The notes under the pieces were generated by a model. That model was not told where the DNA came from. It worked only from the letters and a program-made list of their open reading frames with translations, and did not search any database. Positions 22,139 through 34,202 of a stretch of DNA of 64,000 nt are shown in pieces. The position numbers and the translations under genes were made by a program. The stretch lies in contig KV918928.1 of assembly GCA_002049455.2 (NCBI GenBank), positions 62,001 through 126,000 of the forward strand, in the 5' to 3' direction. The stretch's first letter is position 1. The number at the start of each line of letters is the position of its first letter. Origin of the DNA: Porphyra umbilicalis. Its lineage: Eukaryota > Rhodophyta > Bangiophyceae > Bangiales > Bangiaceae.

Positions 22139-25100
22139 CGGCACGCTCGCGCATCCTGACTGCGCGCGCGTGGAGCTTTGCTTTCTCATTATGCGCGGCC
22201 GCCTCAAGGAGCTTATCGACTGACACCACGAGTTGTGGGACGGGTCCCTCGGGACGATTAAGGCGACTGAACACCGGATGAGACTGAAGCCGGGCGCCAA
22301 ACCCGTGCGGATCCAACCCTACCGCATGCGTCCGCGAACCCAACAACTCGTCGGCGAGCAGGTGACCAAGATGCTCAAGCTGGACGTGATTGAGCCCAGC
22401 ACTAGTGAGTGGGCCAGTCCGATTGTTTTGGTGCCGAAACCGGATGGCTCCACACGCTTTTGCATCGATTATCGTCAACTCAACGATAAAACGGTGCGGG
22501 ACACGTATCCTCTCCCAAGTATGGATTACTGTCTGGATTCCCTGGGAGACGCCAAGTTCTTCTCGACGTTAGACTGTAACGCGGAATACTGGCAAATCTC
22601 AGTCGCCGAGGAAGACAAGCACTTGACGTCCTTCACGACTTATGTGGGGACATATCAGTGCACCCGTCTCCCCTTTGGTCTTTGCAATGCGCCTGCCACT
22701 TTGCAGCGCGCAGTCGACATGATACTGGCCGGAGTGAAATGGCAGTATGTCCTCGTCTACTTAGACGACATCATTGTGTACTCCACGAATGCGGAGTCAC
22801 ACCTCTCCCACTTGGAGAAGGTGTTCACTTTGTTGGGCGAGAACGGTGTCACCCTCAAGGCAAAGAAGTGCCACATCTTTAGTAATGAGGTGGAGTATCT
22901 CGGTCATGTCATACGACTGGGACGCATCAGTGTGAATGAGAAAAACCTGAAAGCTATCAGGAAGGCCATATACCGGAAGACGCAAACTCAACTGCGTAGC
23001 TTCCTGGGTATGTGTAACGTATACCGACGTTTCACGGCCGACTTCGCCAAAGTCGCGAAGCCTCTGAACAACTTGGTAAGCACCTCGCTACCCAAGAAAT
23101 TACGCCCTCCGAATATGGAGGAGCAGGCCGCGCTCGACTGACTACGCGAACAACTGTGTAACCCGCCCATCTTGGCACTACCAAGGAAAGAAGGGAAGTA
23201 TATCTTCGATGTAGATGCGAGCTACGACCAACTTGGTTGTGCTCTGTTGCAAGAACAGCCTACGGGGGCATATCTTCCCGTAGGCTACTTCAGTAGGGGA
23301 CTAGAACCTGCTGAGCGGAACTACACCGTGACCGAAATTGAAGGTCTTGGTGTGGTGTGGGCAGTAGCTTCACTGCGACCATACATCGAGGGCACCCGGT
23401 TCTTAGTCCGGTGTGACCATAAAGCGTCGAAGTGGATACTCACCACAACAACATGTACCAACAACCGCCTGAATCGATGGCGGATACGACTGGCCGAGTT
23501 CGACTATGACGTGGTCGACAACATGCCGTCTCGGATGCACTATCCCGCATGCCGACGGAGGGTCTGGATACTACTCCAGTCCCCGAAGACATCCCGGTGG
23601 TCGGGGTGACGACGCGGTCGGGGGCCGTATTGGACCCCCGCCGTCCAGAGAATAAGGAACAGGTCCCCATCTAGATGGCTGAGTTGGCCAAAGAACAACT
23701 TGACGATAGTTTCTGCCAAAAGGCCTGGAAGGATCTGAACACCATGAACCAGACTCAGTTCTATGAGAATGGTGACGGCATGCTCTGCCGTCATGGCCAA
23801 CAAGAGGGAACACAACAAGTGGTTGTGCCCCGCTCCCTAGTGGCCGACGTCCTCAAGAGGGAACACTCGTCCCCCTTGGGCGGGCATTCAGGGGAAACCA
23901 AGATGTATCGGACCCTAAGACGGAGGTACTACTGGCCTTCGCTCGCAACCGATGTGTTCGGCTGGGTCGCGGCTTGCGGCACTTGCGCAAAGAACCGGTT
24001 GATGGAGGTCCGAAGCTCCTCCGCTATGAGAATGTTCCCGGCCACGGAACCCTTCGAGGCAGTAGCCATCGACCTTCTTGGTCCTCTCCCTCGAACTCCA
24101 GAGGGATATGAGTACCTATTAGTCATGTGGGACCGCTTCTCGGAGTCAACTCGGGTAGTCCCCCTTCGAGATGTGACGGCACTGGATGTTCTCAGTGCCT
24201 TCATTGATGTTTGGATAACCAGTTATGGCATCCCTGACTCGACTTTGTCAGATAACGGACCGCAATTTGCGTCCGTACTTTACCAGGGCGAGTTGCAAAT
24301 GCTTGACGTAAGTACTAATTATGCCACGCCTTACCACCCACAGACAAATGGTCAAGTCGAACGATTTAATATGACTTTGGTACGACAATTGAGGCACTAT
24401 GTGAGCGAACATGTCGTAACCTGGGCAAGGTATGTGTCCCTACTGGTCACTGCCTACAACTCCCAAGTGCATAGTAGCACAGGGGAGGCACCGTTCTCTT
24501 TTGTGTGCCCCCGGAAACTCAGCTCGGTGGCGATTGAGCGCTGCACCCACACGGGTGAAGAGGAAACTCCCTCGACACCGAGCCAAGCGCGCGAGAACTT
24601 CCGAAATTGCTTGGATGCCCTGATCTTTCTTGTCCAGAAGTCAATGGACAAGGTCCAAGCCCGCTATAAACGGCACTTTGACAAGCGAGTCAAGAGCCGG
24701 CGAGAATCTCTCCGAGTCGGAGACTCGGTTTTCGTGAAGTCACACGAGAACCAGGAAGGTAAACTCATCGTCAAGACGAAGGGGCCGTATCAGATACTCA
24801 AGACTGATGGCCGGCGTCTTACCATCGAAAGTACCGATGGGATCCGTACAATAAACGGTTATCACGCCACTCTGGCGCCGGAACCGCCGGAGGGTGACCC
24901 GGCGTGGGAACGCGCCCTGAAGGCATGGCGTGTACCCTCCCTACCGTCTTCAAGTGAGAAGACGATGGAGGCTGTCTTCGTCCAGTTCGTAGGACAAGGG
25001 TATGATGACCACAAGCGCCTTATGCTCAAGGTCCGCTTGTTCGGGTATGTTCCAAGGGAGGATACATGGGAATATTTGGAGGACCTTCCAATTGACAAGG

Positions 25101-25180
25101 TCCGTCAGTACTGCCAACGGCATAACTTATCCGTAAGGCAAAAACGAGGCGTCGACGAACTCTCGTCGACTCCACAGTGA
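22139..25180 (+). pseudogene. Ty3/gypsy chromovirus Pol, 5'-truncated and broken
   Basis: Gag and protease are missing; homology starts near the N-terminus of reverse transcriptase. A TGA lies at 22221. The reverse transcriptase follows with YLDDIIVYS near 22758, then a TGA at 23139 within the motif ALD[x]LREQL, where families usually have an aromatic or other residue. RNase H follows (FDVDASYDQLG, near 23206). A 1-nt frameshift near 23532 shifts to the frame carrying DALSRMPTEG, and a TAG at 23672 precedes a clean 501-codon integrase ORF. That integrase has a HHCC finger (GGHSGETK, CGTCAKN), a core with AIDLLGPLP, SDNGPQF and GQVERFN, and a C-terminal chromodomain-like segment at about 24966-25130 (VRLFGYVPREDTWEYLEDLP). 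The order RT-RNase H-integrase and the chromodomain place it among gypsy chromoviruses. No LTR could be assigned. Confidence 0.92.
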
Positions 25181-25369
25181 TGCGAGTCCCACTACTGGAT
25201 CGCAAAACGAGGCACAGGTGGGGCCCAAGGAAAGACTCCTGTAGGTCTACAAGTAGCATGATGGTTTACTTCGACTATCAACAAGCAACAAACCCAACAC
25301 AATCATGTACTACTTGAGCATGAGACCCCAAGGCCTTCCCTAACCTGGCCTTGGTCCACCCACCGCCCC

Positions 25370-27519
25370 TCACGACTGCATGTCGGGGCGGTAGTCGTTG
25401 TTGTGGCCGCCGCCCTGCTGCGAGTCGTTATCAGCGGGACCACCCCGAGTACGAGGGCTCTCGGGGCCGTACAGCGGCCAGTTTGGGTAGTACGGCACCG
25501 GCGGGGTGTAACTTCCACCCGCCGGGGGGCCGGCATAGTTGCGGTACCCCCCAGTCGGCCCATAGTTCTGCAGCGGAGGCACCGACGCCCGCCCGTAGTT
25601 AGGGGGGTTATGTCACTGCGCCCCGGACGCAGGGGCGCCTCCGGCACTTGGGTGTTGGCCTCCCGACGAGGGGGGGGTCGACACCGACTGAGGGGTAGAC
25701 CCGTGCCCCATCCCAGAGGTCGGCAGCTGCGACAGAGTCGTCGCCAGCTGTAGCCGCGGTTGGTCCCCCAGGGCTCGCCCCGACAAGTCGTCGATGAGGC
25801 GCTGCGCCAAAGCCGGCTGCCCAGCTTGGTGGATGTCAACCGCCAAGGAAGATGCCCGCCGGCTGACCCTCGCCAAGACTTCGGCGAAGGCGATCACCGC
25901 CACGACGGGTGAGGCGTCCCAGATGTCTGCACCGACCAGGGGGAACATAGTGAGCAACCCCCGAGTGCACTGCTCCGGCAAACTCCTGCCACGGCAGAAA
26001 TCCGCACGCACGTTGGCGGCGGGAAAGGGCTTGGCAAAGGCCGGCGGCTCGAGCGGGTCGACCACCGCCGCGGCCGCCGTCGCCGGAGTGGCCCGGTGCC
26101 CAAACTCAGGCAGCGGTAGAGTAGCCGCTGCCGGCGCGTCAAGATCGAGGTACGCGGGCACCTGCACTTGGGGCGTCCCGGCGCCAGAGGGACCAGCTTG
26201 GTTGGCGGACCCGTGGCCGCGGAAGCTACGCTTGGGCGGAGGGGGTAAGTGACCTGTCGCTCCGTGTTCTTGGGGAGCGCCGGGCGCTTCCCCGACACCA
26301 TCTACCCACTGGCCGGCGGCGGCGCCTGTGCGCCAATGCCGGGGCCATAGGGGTATGAGTCAACCCTCAGGCCCTCTCGAAGGAACAGCGTGCCCTTCGA
26401 GAGCCCATAGAAGCAATGGACATAGCCGCGCGTCGCCGCGTCCGTCCCCTCCGCTGCAGTCCGACGGAGGAAAGGTTGGACCGACACCCAGTCCATCGAG
26501 TTGTGGAGGATGATCATCTCCTCGAGTAGCTCGGCATAGTCGCCGTCCCGCCCATCGCCCAGGCGAGCAGGGGTAAGAGTATACATCCCCTCGACCAAGG
26601 CATTCGACAAGTGCCACAGGTACCCCTTCACCTTGAGGGAAGCCACCCAAACGGAAGACACCTCGACGACCCACTGCGTCGCGAGGATGGCGTAGAGTCG
26701 GTGCCCCTCCTCATTCGGACGCATCCGCGACGATTAGTACGCGAGGAAGCGGGGAAGAATCGCCGGGAAGCCCATCGGGACCTCCATATCCTGCCACTAC
26801 TTGGGCAGGACGACATACTTGCCGCGCCGGTAGTCGCGGGTGCGGGGGAACTCCAGGTGAAGAACCGAGACGAGGTGCCGCTCGTCGCGCCGCCAGCCAA
26901 ACTCATGGCGGGCGGACGGGTGGTTCACATGCGGGTCCCCCATCGCCAAGTAGGTCAGGGCCCGACAACACCAACGCCAATCGACAACCGGTTGGTCCGC
27001 CGCCAACTCGGGGGCGCCCGTACTCTGGATAATACACCGACGTACCGGGTCGAGACGACCCCAATCCTCCCGCTCGAGTAGGGCGGGCAGGTCCACCAGC
27101 CACCCGGCAGGGAGAACCACTTGCCGGGGGAAGCGCGCGAGTCGGCGGTTCCACTCCTTCACCTGCTCCGAGTCGGGAAAGGTGAGGTACATCGAGAGAA
27201 GATGACACCCCCCACCCATGGAAGTAGGGTAGTTCGGGGAGACCCACCAGTCGAGGTCCTCCGGCCGACCGGACTCGACGGCCATCGCCGCCGCTTGGCC
27301 TGGCGTCGCTGACGCCGCGACACCTTGACGGACACCCGACTCGTTCGTCGGCACGGAAGGGAGAGGCGGAGGAGTAGGATCGCCTGCCCCGCGCACCACG
27401 GGGGGCAACGCCGACTGTGGCGTCGTGGACGGCGCCTCGGCCGCCGCCCCGTCGATGTCCATGCCCGCGAGCGGCTCCTCGTCGAGTAAGTCCGGCGCAG
27501 GAGTAGCCGCCGCCGACAT
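25370..27519 (-). pseudogene. Decayed proline-rich ORF antisense to the gypsy element
   Basis: Starting at a Met near 27519 (frame open from 27585), this minus-strand ORF encodes an acidic, Pro/Ala-rich N-terminus and then a Trp-rich globular stretch (LDWWVSPNYPTSMGGG, VVDWRWCCRALTYLAMGD). It is interrupted by TAG 26797, TAA 26734 and TAG 26302, changes frame near 26167, meets TGA 25613 and ends at 25370 with a Tyr/Pro/Gly/Gln-rich tail. Three stops are what C-to-T changes at Gln codons would produce. It lies tail-to-tail with the gypsy Pol, 190 bp apart. Antisense ORFs between pol and the 3' LTR are known in some plant gypsy elements (Grande, RIRE2), so it may belong to this element. I do not recognise the protein; a Gag-like role is only a guess. 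Confidence 0.55.
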
Positions 27520-27585
27520 CTCCCGTTGCACCCGAGTAAGGGCAAAACGTGGAAGGGGGGGGGAAGGGGAGCAGAGAGACGGCAA

Positions 27586-28739
27586 CCCGAGTGAGGGGGA
27601 CCCAGAGGGACTGGGGGCAAGACGAGAGCCGCGCGTGTCCGCGGACGACGCGCGTGGTGGACGATGTGCGGCAGCCCGAGTGACGCTGCCGCCTCACACC
27701 GACCGCTAAATAGGGTCGGTGTAACAGTGCGCGAGTGAACCGCACAGCCACCCACCCCTCCTCACCTCTACCACGGGGCCGGCACAAGGGCAGAGTGTCC
27801 CCTGCGCCCCACACAGGCGAGGCCACCTCCACGTAGCAGGCACAGGGGAAGAGTATCCCCTGCGCCTCCACCATCAAAGGCGCAACGACCCCGCGCGCCC
27901 TGCACCCTCAACGTAGAGGGGGCCTGAAACAGCCATCACATTCCTTCCTCGCGGACCACTCGTCCGTAACAGGTCAGCCGGGGCGTCTGACCCTTGAGAA
28001 TGGGGAAATGTGGCAGCATGGCCACACGTAGGCATGCGAGATTTGACGGCTGATGGAGCCATTTAATTGGATGGTCCACAGACGGTTACGCCCTTCGGGC
28101 GGGTCGACCCCGGAGCTCGGCCAAGTAAGGCCAAGATCCGTGCTTACCGGGATTCGCTAGACTAAGCGATTTCCGATCAATGACGAGGCCAATTCCGCTT
28201 GATCGGATAGTGGTTGGAATGACCCACTTGTGATTCCCGGAAATACCACTCAACGGTCGGCTGAGTTATGGCCGCACCCTTGCTCTGTTCTTTTCGTTGT
28301 GGGGATTCTTATTTGATGTGCTTGGTGCATCTCACTCTCGCCTCGGGGATTCTTTTTGGCGTGTTTTGATTGGGTCTTGGGCACGCCCCGCTGGCGGGTG
28401 TGGTCCGCGTTTGGCCCATGTTTTGGCCCACTGGAGAGGGTCCCCTCTGAGGGTTGAGGGACGGGGACCGGTGGGTATGTCTGAGCGGGACAGCAGAGCG
28501 GTCCCGAACCCCCGAGGGAGGCAAGAAAACGTTGAGCCTCACAACGCTGTGTCGTGTTTGCGGCTTGTCTTTGCCGCCCACACCAGTTGTGTGTGTGCGT
28601 CTTGGCGCTTGCTTCCGGGGTCTTTGACGAGACAACCGAGCGCACGGACGGGACGACCGCCCGAGCGGGGTCGGTCTGCCTGTGTTGCCATAGCTCCCGC
28701 TGTTTCCTCGCAACCACCGGTGGTGTTGGTGGCCGCGCT
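27586..28739. other. Non-coding, hairpin-containing spacer
   Basis: No gene recognised. 28090-28250 has several small inverted repeats: cgcccttcgggcg, tcgct-agacta-agcga near 28154, and ccgatcaa with ttgatcgg near 28173-28204. It may include the missing LTR of the gypsy element or the promoter of the antisense ORF, but no matching second copy is in the window. Confidence 0.4.
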
Positions 28740-29540
28740 CGCTCCGAGAGACTTGGCGGACTGGACGTCCCGACAGGTGGCCACGTCCGCGCAGGTGGCT
28801 CTTGACGCGGCAGGCTCGGGGGACTCGGCGGCCGCTGAAGCGACGGCCGCGAAGTTGCAGAGAAGGGACCTTGGCCGAGTGGGCTGACGGCCGCGCCGGG
28901 GGTGGCCGCCAGGAAGACCCAGATGCGCCTTGACAAAGGGGGCTCCCGGGACCCCATCATGACGGCCGGACGTGGGTACGGGCCGCGCTTGCTCGACATG
29001 GGCTCGCCGGTGGCTGCCAGCCCCGCGACGGCTGGCATGCGCGAGTGGGGCTCGAGAGCCGCGGGGGCGGCGGCCGCCAATCGGGGGGACGCAGGCCTTG
29101 CCGAAGCAGGCTCGGCAGCCGCTGCGGCGGCGGCCGCCAGTCGGAAGAGTGTGGGGCTTGACAGGGCGGGCTCGGCTGCCGACACGGGCCCGGCCGCCAA
29201 TCGGAGGGAGGCAGGCCTTGACGGGGCGGGCTTGGCGGCCGACACGATCCCGAGTGCCAATCAGGGGGACGCAGGACCTGACTCGGCGGCCGCTGCGACG
29301 GCGGCTGCCAATCGGGGGGACGCAGGCCTTGATGAAGCGGGCTCGGCGGCCGCTGCGGCGGCGGCCGCCAGGCGGAAGAGCGCGGGCCTTGGCGGGGCAG
29401 GCTTGGCGGCCGGCACGGTCCCGGCCGCCTGTCCGGAGGACCCGGGCCTTGACGGAATCGGCTGGGCGGCCGCGTCGGCGGCAGCCGCCACGTGGAAGGA
29501 CGCGGGTCTTGACGATGCGGGCTCGGCGGCCGTGACAGCA
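28740..29540. repeat. 60-bp minisatellite
   Basis: A unit resembling gcaggccttgacggggcggg plus ctcggcggccgctgcggcg recurs about every 60 bp (near 28867, 28927, 28987, 29097, 29157, 29217, 29326, 29386, 29446, 29506). One unit near 29275 is shorter. Since 60 is divisible by three, long Ala/Gly-rich frames are open on both strands (for example 28902-30116 plus). I do not call a gene. Confidence 0.85.
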
Positions 29541-31089
29541 GTGGACCAAGGAGAGGAGGGTATACAGCTTGAGGTGGTGGCGCCTCGGCCCCAGTTGCTC
29601 GTGGTGGAGCCTCTGATAGGGGCCGTGTGCGCGCCGCCCACGAACACGGGCAAGATGGCGCGTACACGGCATGATCGTCATCGATGCCCAGAGTGCGTCG
29701 GCACATACGGAAGAACTGCAGCAGACCGCGCCGGCCTTCCGTTTTTGAGAGCGGACGCGGGACGAAAAGAACCATGCTGCCGCAACGGCCGGTCCTCGCA
29801 CAGTCCGACGCCTTGTGGGCAGCGTGTGAAAGGCGACCGCTTGTGCGCAGAGCGGCCGCCACAAAGGTCAGGCACCCCGCCTTTTGCCGCACCCTCTTCC
29901 GAAAACGGTCGTGTACCAGCGGCGGGCACAGAGAAAGACGGCCGCCGAAAGAAGCGCGCACGCGCACACGGCGCCGCCACGGCCGCCAACGACAACGGCG
30001 GCCGCGAAAAAGTGCGCGGACACGCACATCCTCCCCTCCGTGATGCAACGCGGCCGCCAACGACAACGTCGGCGGTTCTGCCATCGCGCTTCTTTGGTTA
30101 CTTTCAAGCGATTTGAGGGCGACACTGTGTGGTGCCCAATCGAAACCGCAGCCTACGACTTGGAATGGCCGGTCGAGGATCTGGAGACACAGTTACTCGG
30201 TTCGGATGGCATGTCCGACGGCTAACAAAACGAGAACCAAGCTCACACGGCCAAGTCCCAGGCTTGTGTATCACTGTAATGATGCAATTTCACGATTTCC
30301 GGAGGGGCCTCGCCCCTGGTGCACTCAGACGAGATCACTGTCAGCGCCGAATGGTGAGGCCAGCAGCGACCGGCCTCAACGTCCGAGGTTGAGTGTTTCC
30401 GCCCTGCGGCGAGGTGTTTTGAGGCGAATTTCATTGGATCAGAGCCATGTCCGCATTGGTCTGCTCGTTTACCCGTGTGTTTCCAGCAATATGATAGGTT
30501 GGCGGTGGCCACTTCTCCCACAAATACCCCCAGAGCACGTGGGACGGCGGTAAAGACCCCAACGGCCACTACCGATGCCGCGAAGGGCACCCCTCGCGGC
30601 CGGCGCCAAACCCCCGCCCTCCTCGCCTGCGCGTTGGCACCGACTCTGGTCGCGGCCTGTGCGGTGGCGTTGGTGATGGCTGTGGACATGGCTTCGGAGC
30701 AGACGGCGGCGGCTGAGGGAGGGGGGGGGGGGGGGAGGCGGGGCGGCGGTTGGGGCGGCCGCTGTGGGTCGCGGCCAAGGCGGCGGACACGGCGGCGTCC
30801 GCTGGCGCCGCCGAAGATGGGCGGCGGTGTCGGAGGCCGCCGCCGGGACGGTAGCGTCGTCGGACCGGCAACGGCGGGGCGGCAAAGGTAGCGGCGGCAA
30901 GGCGCACCGGTGGCCGACGCGGTAAGGCCGGCCCGCCGGGGCGGTCGGTCGCGCCGGCCTCTGGCGGCGGGACGGCGGCGGCGGGCGGCGGCGGGCGGCA
31001 ACGATTCGGCGGCGACGTGTGGCAGCGAAGTGCCGGCACGGTCCGCGGCCGGCTGCGGTTGGGCGGCAGAAAGCGGCGGCGGCGAGGAG
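29541..31089. other. GC-rich non-coding with half of an inverted repeat
   Basis: 29660-30118 holds repeated cggccgccaacgacaacg motifs. 30005-30118 resembles, in inverted orientation, 32605-32700: gaaagtaaccaaagaag and tggcagaaccgccgac face gaagttaccaagaag and tggacagaaccgcggac. 30120-30450 is less GC-rich. A G-run (30719-30735) precedes the 201-bp repeats. No gene recognised. Confidence 0.5.
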
Positions 31090-32010
31090 CGGGATCGCGT
31101 CCACGGCCTCCCGTCGCGGGGGGGCTGTTGGGGGCAAACGTGCGGGGGGGGTGCGCGGAGGCGGCGGCGGCGGGGGTGAGCCGCGGCAGAGTCGGGCGTT
31201 GCGGCGGCGTCGGCCGCCACCGCCACGCCTCGCCGCCGCCGCCGCCAATGTACAAGGCGGCGGCGGTGGCAAGGGGCGGCGGCGACGTGGCCGTCGGCGG
31301 CCGCGGCTGCCGTGTTGTCGGCGCGGGGGCGAGGGCGGACGTGCGGCGGAAGTGCGCAAAGTCGACGGCGGCAGCGGCAAGCCGCGGCGGTGTCGGGCGT
31401 TGCGGCGGCGTCAGCCGCCGCCGCCATGCGTTGCCGCCGCAGCTTCTTATGAGCGAGGCGGCATCGGCGGAAAGAGGAGGCGGAGATGCGGCGGGCGGCG
31501 GCAGCGGCTGCCGTGTTGTTGGCGCGGGGGGGGGGGCGGACTTGCGGCGGGAGTGCGCGAAGTCGACTGCTGCGGCGGCAAGCCGCGGCGGTGTCGGGCG
31601 TTGCGGCGGCGTCGGCCGCCGCCGCCCCGCGTCGCCGGCGCCACTGCTTATGCAAGAAGCGGCGCCGGCGGCGAGGGGCCGCGGCGTTGCGGCAGTCGGC
31701 GGCCGCGGCTACCACGTTGTCGCTGCGGGGGAAAGAGCAAACGTGCTGCGGGGGTGCGCGGTGTCCTTGGCGGCAGCGCCAAGTCGCAGCGGTGTCGGGC
31801 GTTGCGGCGGCGTTATCCGCCGCGGCCACGCGTCGCCGCCGCCGCCTCCAATGCACAAGGTGGCAGCGGCGGCCAGGGGCGGCGGCGATGCGGCAGTCGG
31901 CGGCCGCAGCTGCCGCGTTGTCGGCGCGGGGGGAGGGTAGATGTGCTGTGGCGGTGCGCGGTGTCGGCGGCGGTGGCGGCAAGCCGCGGCAGTGGGCGGC
32001 GACAGCAACG
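31090..32010. repeat. 201-bp minisatellite, about 4.5 copies
   Basis: The landmark gtcgggcgttgcggcggcgt recurs at about 31190, 31391, 31592 and 31793, with a weaker copy near 31992, exactly 201 bp apart. Diverged related sequence continues to about 32350. The unit is a multiple of three, so Arg/Ala-rich frames of several hundred codons are open on both strands (30243-32357 minus, 31019-32467 plus). These have simple composition and no domain. Confidence 0.9.
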
Positions 32011-32379
32011 CGGCGGCGGCGGTGGTCTTGGAGGCCAAGGAGGTGCGCGCGGCTGGGGGGGGGGCGGCGTCGCCGGCGCCGCGTCGACCTTGTGTGGGGG
32101 GCGGGTGCTGGCGGCGGCAGGAGGCGGCACCGCGGCGGCTGTTGCAGTTTTCGCGCCCGCGGGTGACAGGCACCCCGCGCGGGGGCGGCGCCGCGGCAGC
32201 CGACGGGGGCAGCGACTTGGCGGCGGCGACACTGCGACGGTGCCTGGGCACGGCCGGCCGCCGTCGGGCGACGGCACGGCGACGGCGGCGGTTGCCGGCC
32301 GCAATGTGGCGGGCTGCACCGGCGGTGGGGCGGCGGCGCGAAGCGCCGCCTCAACATGTCCCCCGAATATGGTTGGTCG

Positions 32380-34202
32380 CGTGTCAGTCATTGATTGGCA
32401 CACAATTGGATCAACAAATCTGCATCCGCCATATAGTACTGAAACATATACCCAAAATGAGTGGTAAATGTATTTCGAAGATTATGCCTGAAACCGGACT
32501 AGCCGACTTGCTATTCGTTTGCTTGGGTGTCCCCTTGAATCCACTGTACGATTTTTTTTGTATTCCCCGTTGGCGCCTTCTTGGCGCCACAGCTCGCGCC
32601 TGTGTCGCCTCGAAGTTACCAAGAAGTATCCCGAAAAAAGCGAGTGGACAGAACCGCGGACGAACGGCGGCCGCAACAAAGCACGCGCGCACGACGTCTC
32701 CTCCGCCGCGCTGCAACGGCCGCCGCTGGCGACGATGGCGGCCGCACGCACGCAAGCGGATGCACCTTGCTCCTCTCTCGGCGCCTAACGGGTCACGGCC
32801 CCGCGGCGGTTGCCCCGGGTGCTACCACCCCGCCCACAAATGGTCCACAAACAGAGTCTGACTCCAACGCAAGCGATCGTTCAAGACGATGCGCGGTTCC
32901 ACCACCCTGCCACTGCGTAGACGATCACAGAGGGGCCCGAAAGGCTCCACCGCAGCATTTCTCGACGGTCTCGCAGGTGGCACGATCCCACCGTACGCCC
33001 CAAACGCAGACGGCCGCCCTCGATCGCCCCCTAGCTCGGGGGAATCGGACGGCCGCCTTTATTTTCTAACACGCTCAAAGGCCCATCAGGCCGCGCCGAG
33101 CGTGGCGCTGCGCTCCACGCGATTCCTGCCGGGCCCGCGGGCCTCGCTTAAATGCCACAGAGCTCCCTGAGCCACATGTGGCGCCCAGTCTGCCGTTCCC
33201 GGTGGACAGGCAATCGAGGGTGTGGCCGGGGAGGTGCACAGCTAGAGTGCGTCTGAGCAATGAGCATGCGGATCGCTGACACGTAAATCGAGAGGGTGGC
33301 ACGATTATGCCGCTCCGCAAAGAACGCGATCGTACCAGGCACCTGCCGCGTCTCGGCAGACTCGCAGGCCGGGCCGCCCGACCGCCGCTGGCGGCCGCGT
33401 GGGAGCCCGCCCTGCGTTATCGTCAGAAACCTGGGACCACCCAACGAAGGGCAGTTGTGTTCATTATTTCGTCTTCAGTCGTTCCTAGAACGAAACGCAA
33501 TGCGTTCGCCTTACTGCTCTATTACGTTTGTCCATTTCGCCTTATCTTTCGCCTGGTCGTTTCCGAGGTCTGGGGACACGCCATTGCACACCCTGGGAGC
33601 AACCTCCTGCCGTGCCAGAAAATTCTGCTGACAGCGTAGACTGACAGCTCTCCTTTTCTTGACACAGGTGTTTACACGAAGCCAACTCAAGTCCGATGAC
33701 GTAGGTTAACAGATCAAGTAGGTGCTTTGCTTAGAGTATGAGGTCGTTTGTTAGTCATGTCCATGCCATGCTACGGTTTGCCTGGGACGGGCTGCCATCT
33801 TGATCAATGGTGCTGCCACGGTGCCTCGTCCGCGCTCATCATTCTCGGTCGTACTGCCGACGGCGCTCTGGTATCCCGTGGGGTACTGGACCAATGTCCG
33901 CGTCGGGTGCTGGTCTCAGTTCGCTTGGCATATCACGGGTGCCAGACTGTAGCAGTGGTTCGGCACCACGAGTCGGCGGCGGGTGCCCGGATTGCAAGAA
34001 ACAATGGATAGGAACGAAAAAGCACCTGTGCATATACGTGATCAGCGGGAAAGGCGTCGCGGCAAAGCAGAGCCACGAGTCTCTCCCAACAAGCCCACTG
34101 CGTCCATCTGGGTGGCGCCAGTTGAGCGAAAGAACCACACACGTCCACCACACCACAGCACACATCTCAATGCGTGGCACCTCAAACGCCCTCGACCCCT
34201 TT
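32380..34202. other. Non-coding spacer
   Basis: It contains the right arm of the weak inverted repeat (32605-32700). The remainder has moderate GC and no ORF with recognisable content. Confidence 0.45.

Noticed and set aside
28060-28250. Possible tRNA or structured RNA
   Set aside because: Small hairpins exist but no cloverleaf, anticodon arm or T-loop consensus could be laid out.
28902-30116. 404-codon Ala/Gly-rich ORF
   Set aside because: Follows the 60-bp minisatellite; the opposite strand is also open and no domain is present.
30243-32357. 704-codon minus-strand Arg/Ala/Pro-rich ORF
   Set aside because: An open frame expected from a 201-bp repeat divisible by three; no domain and simple composition.
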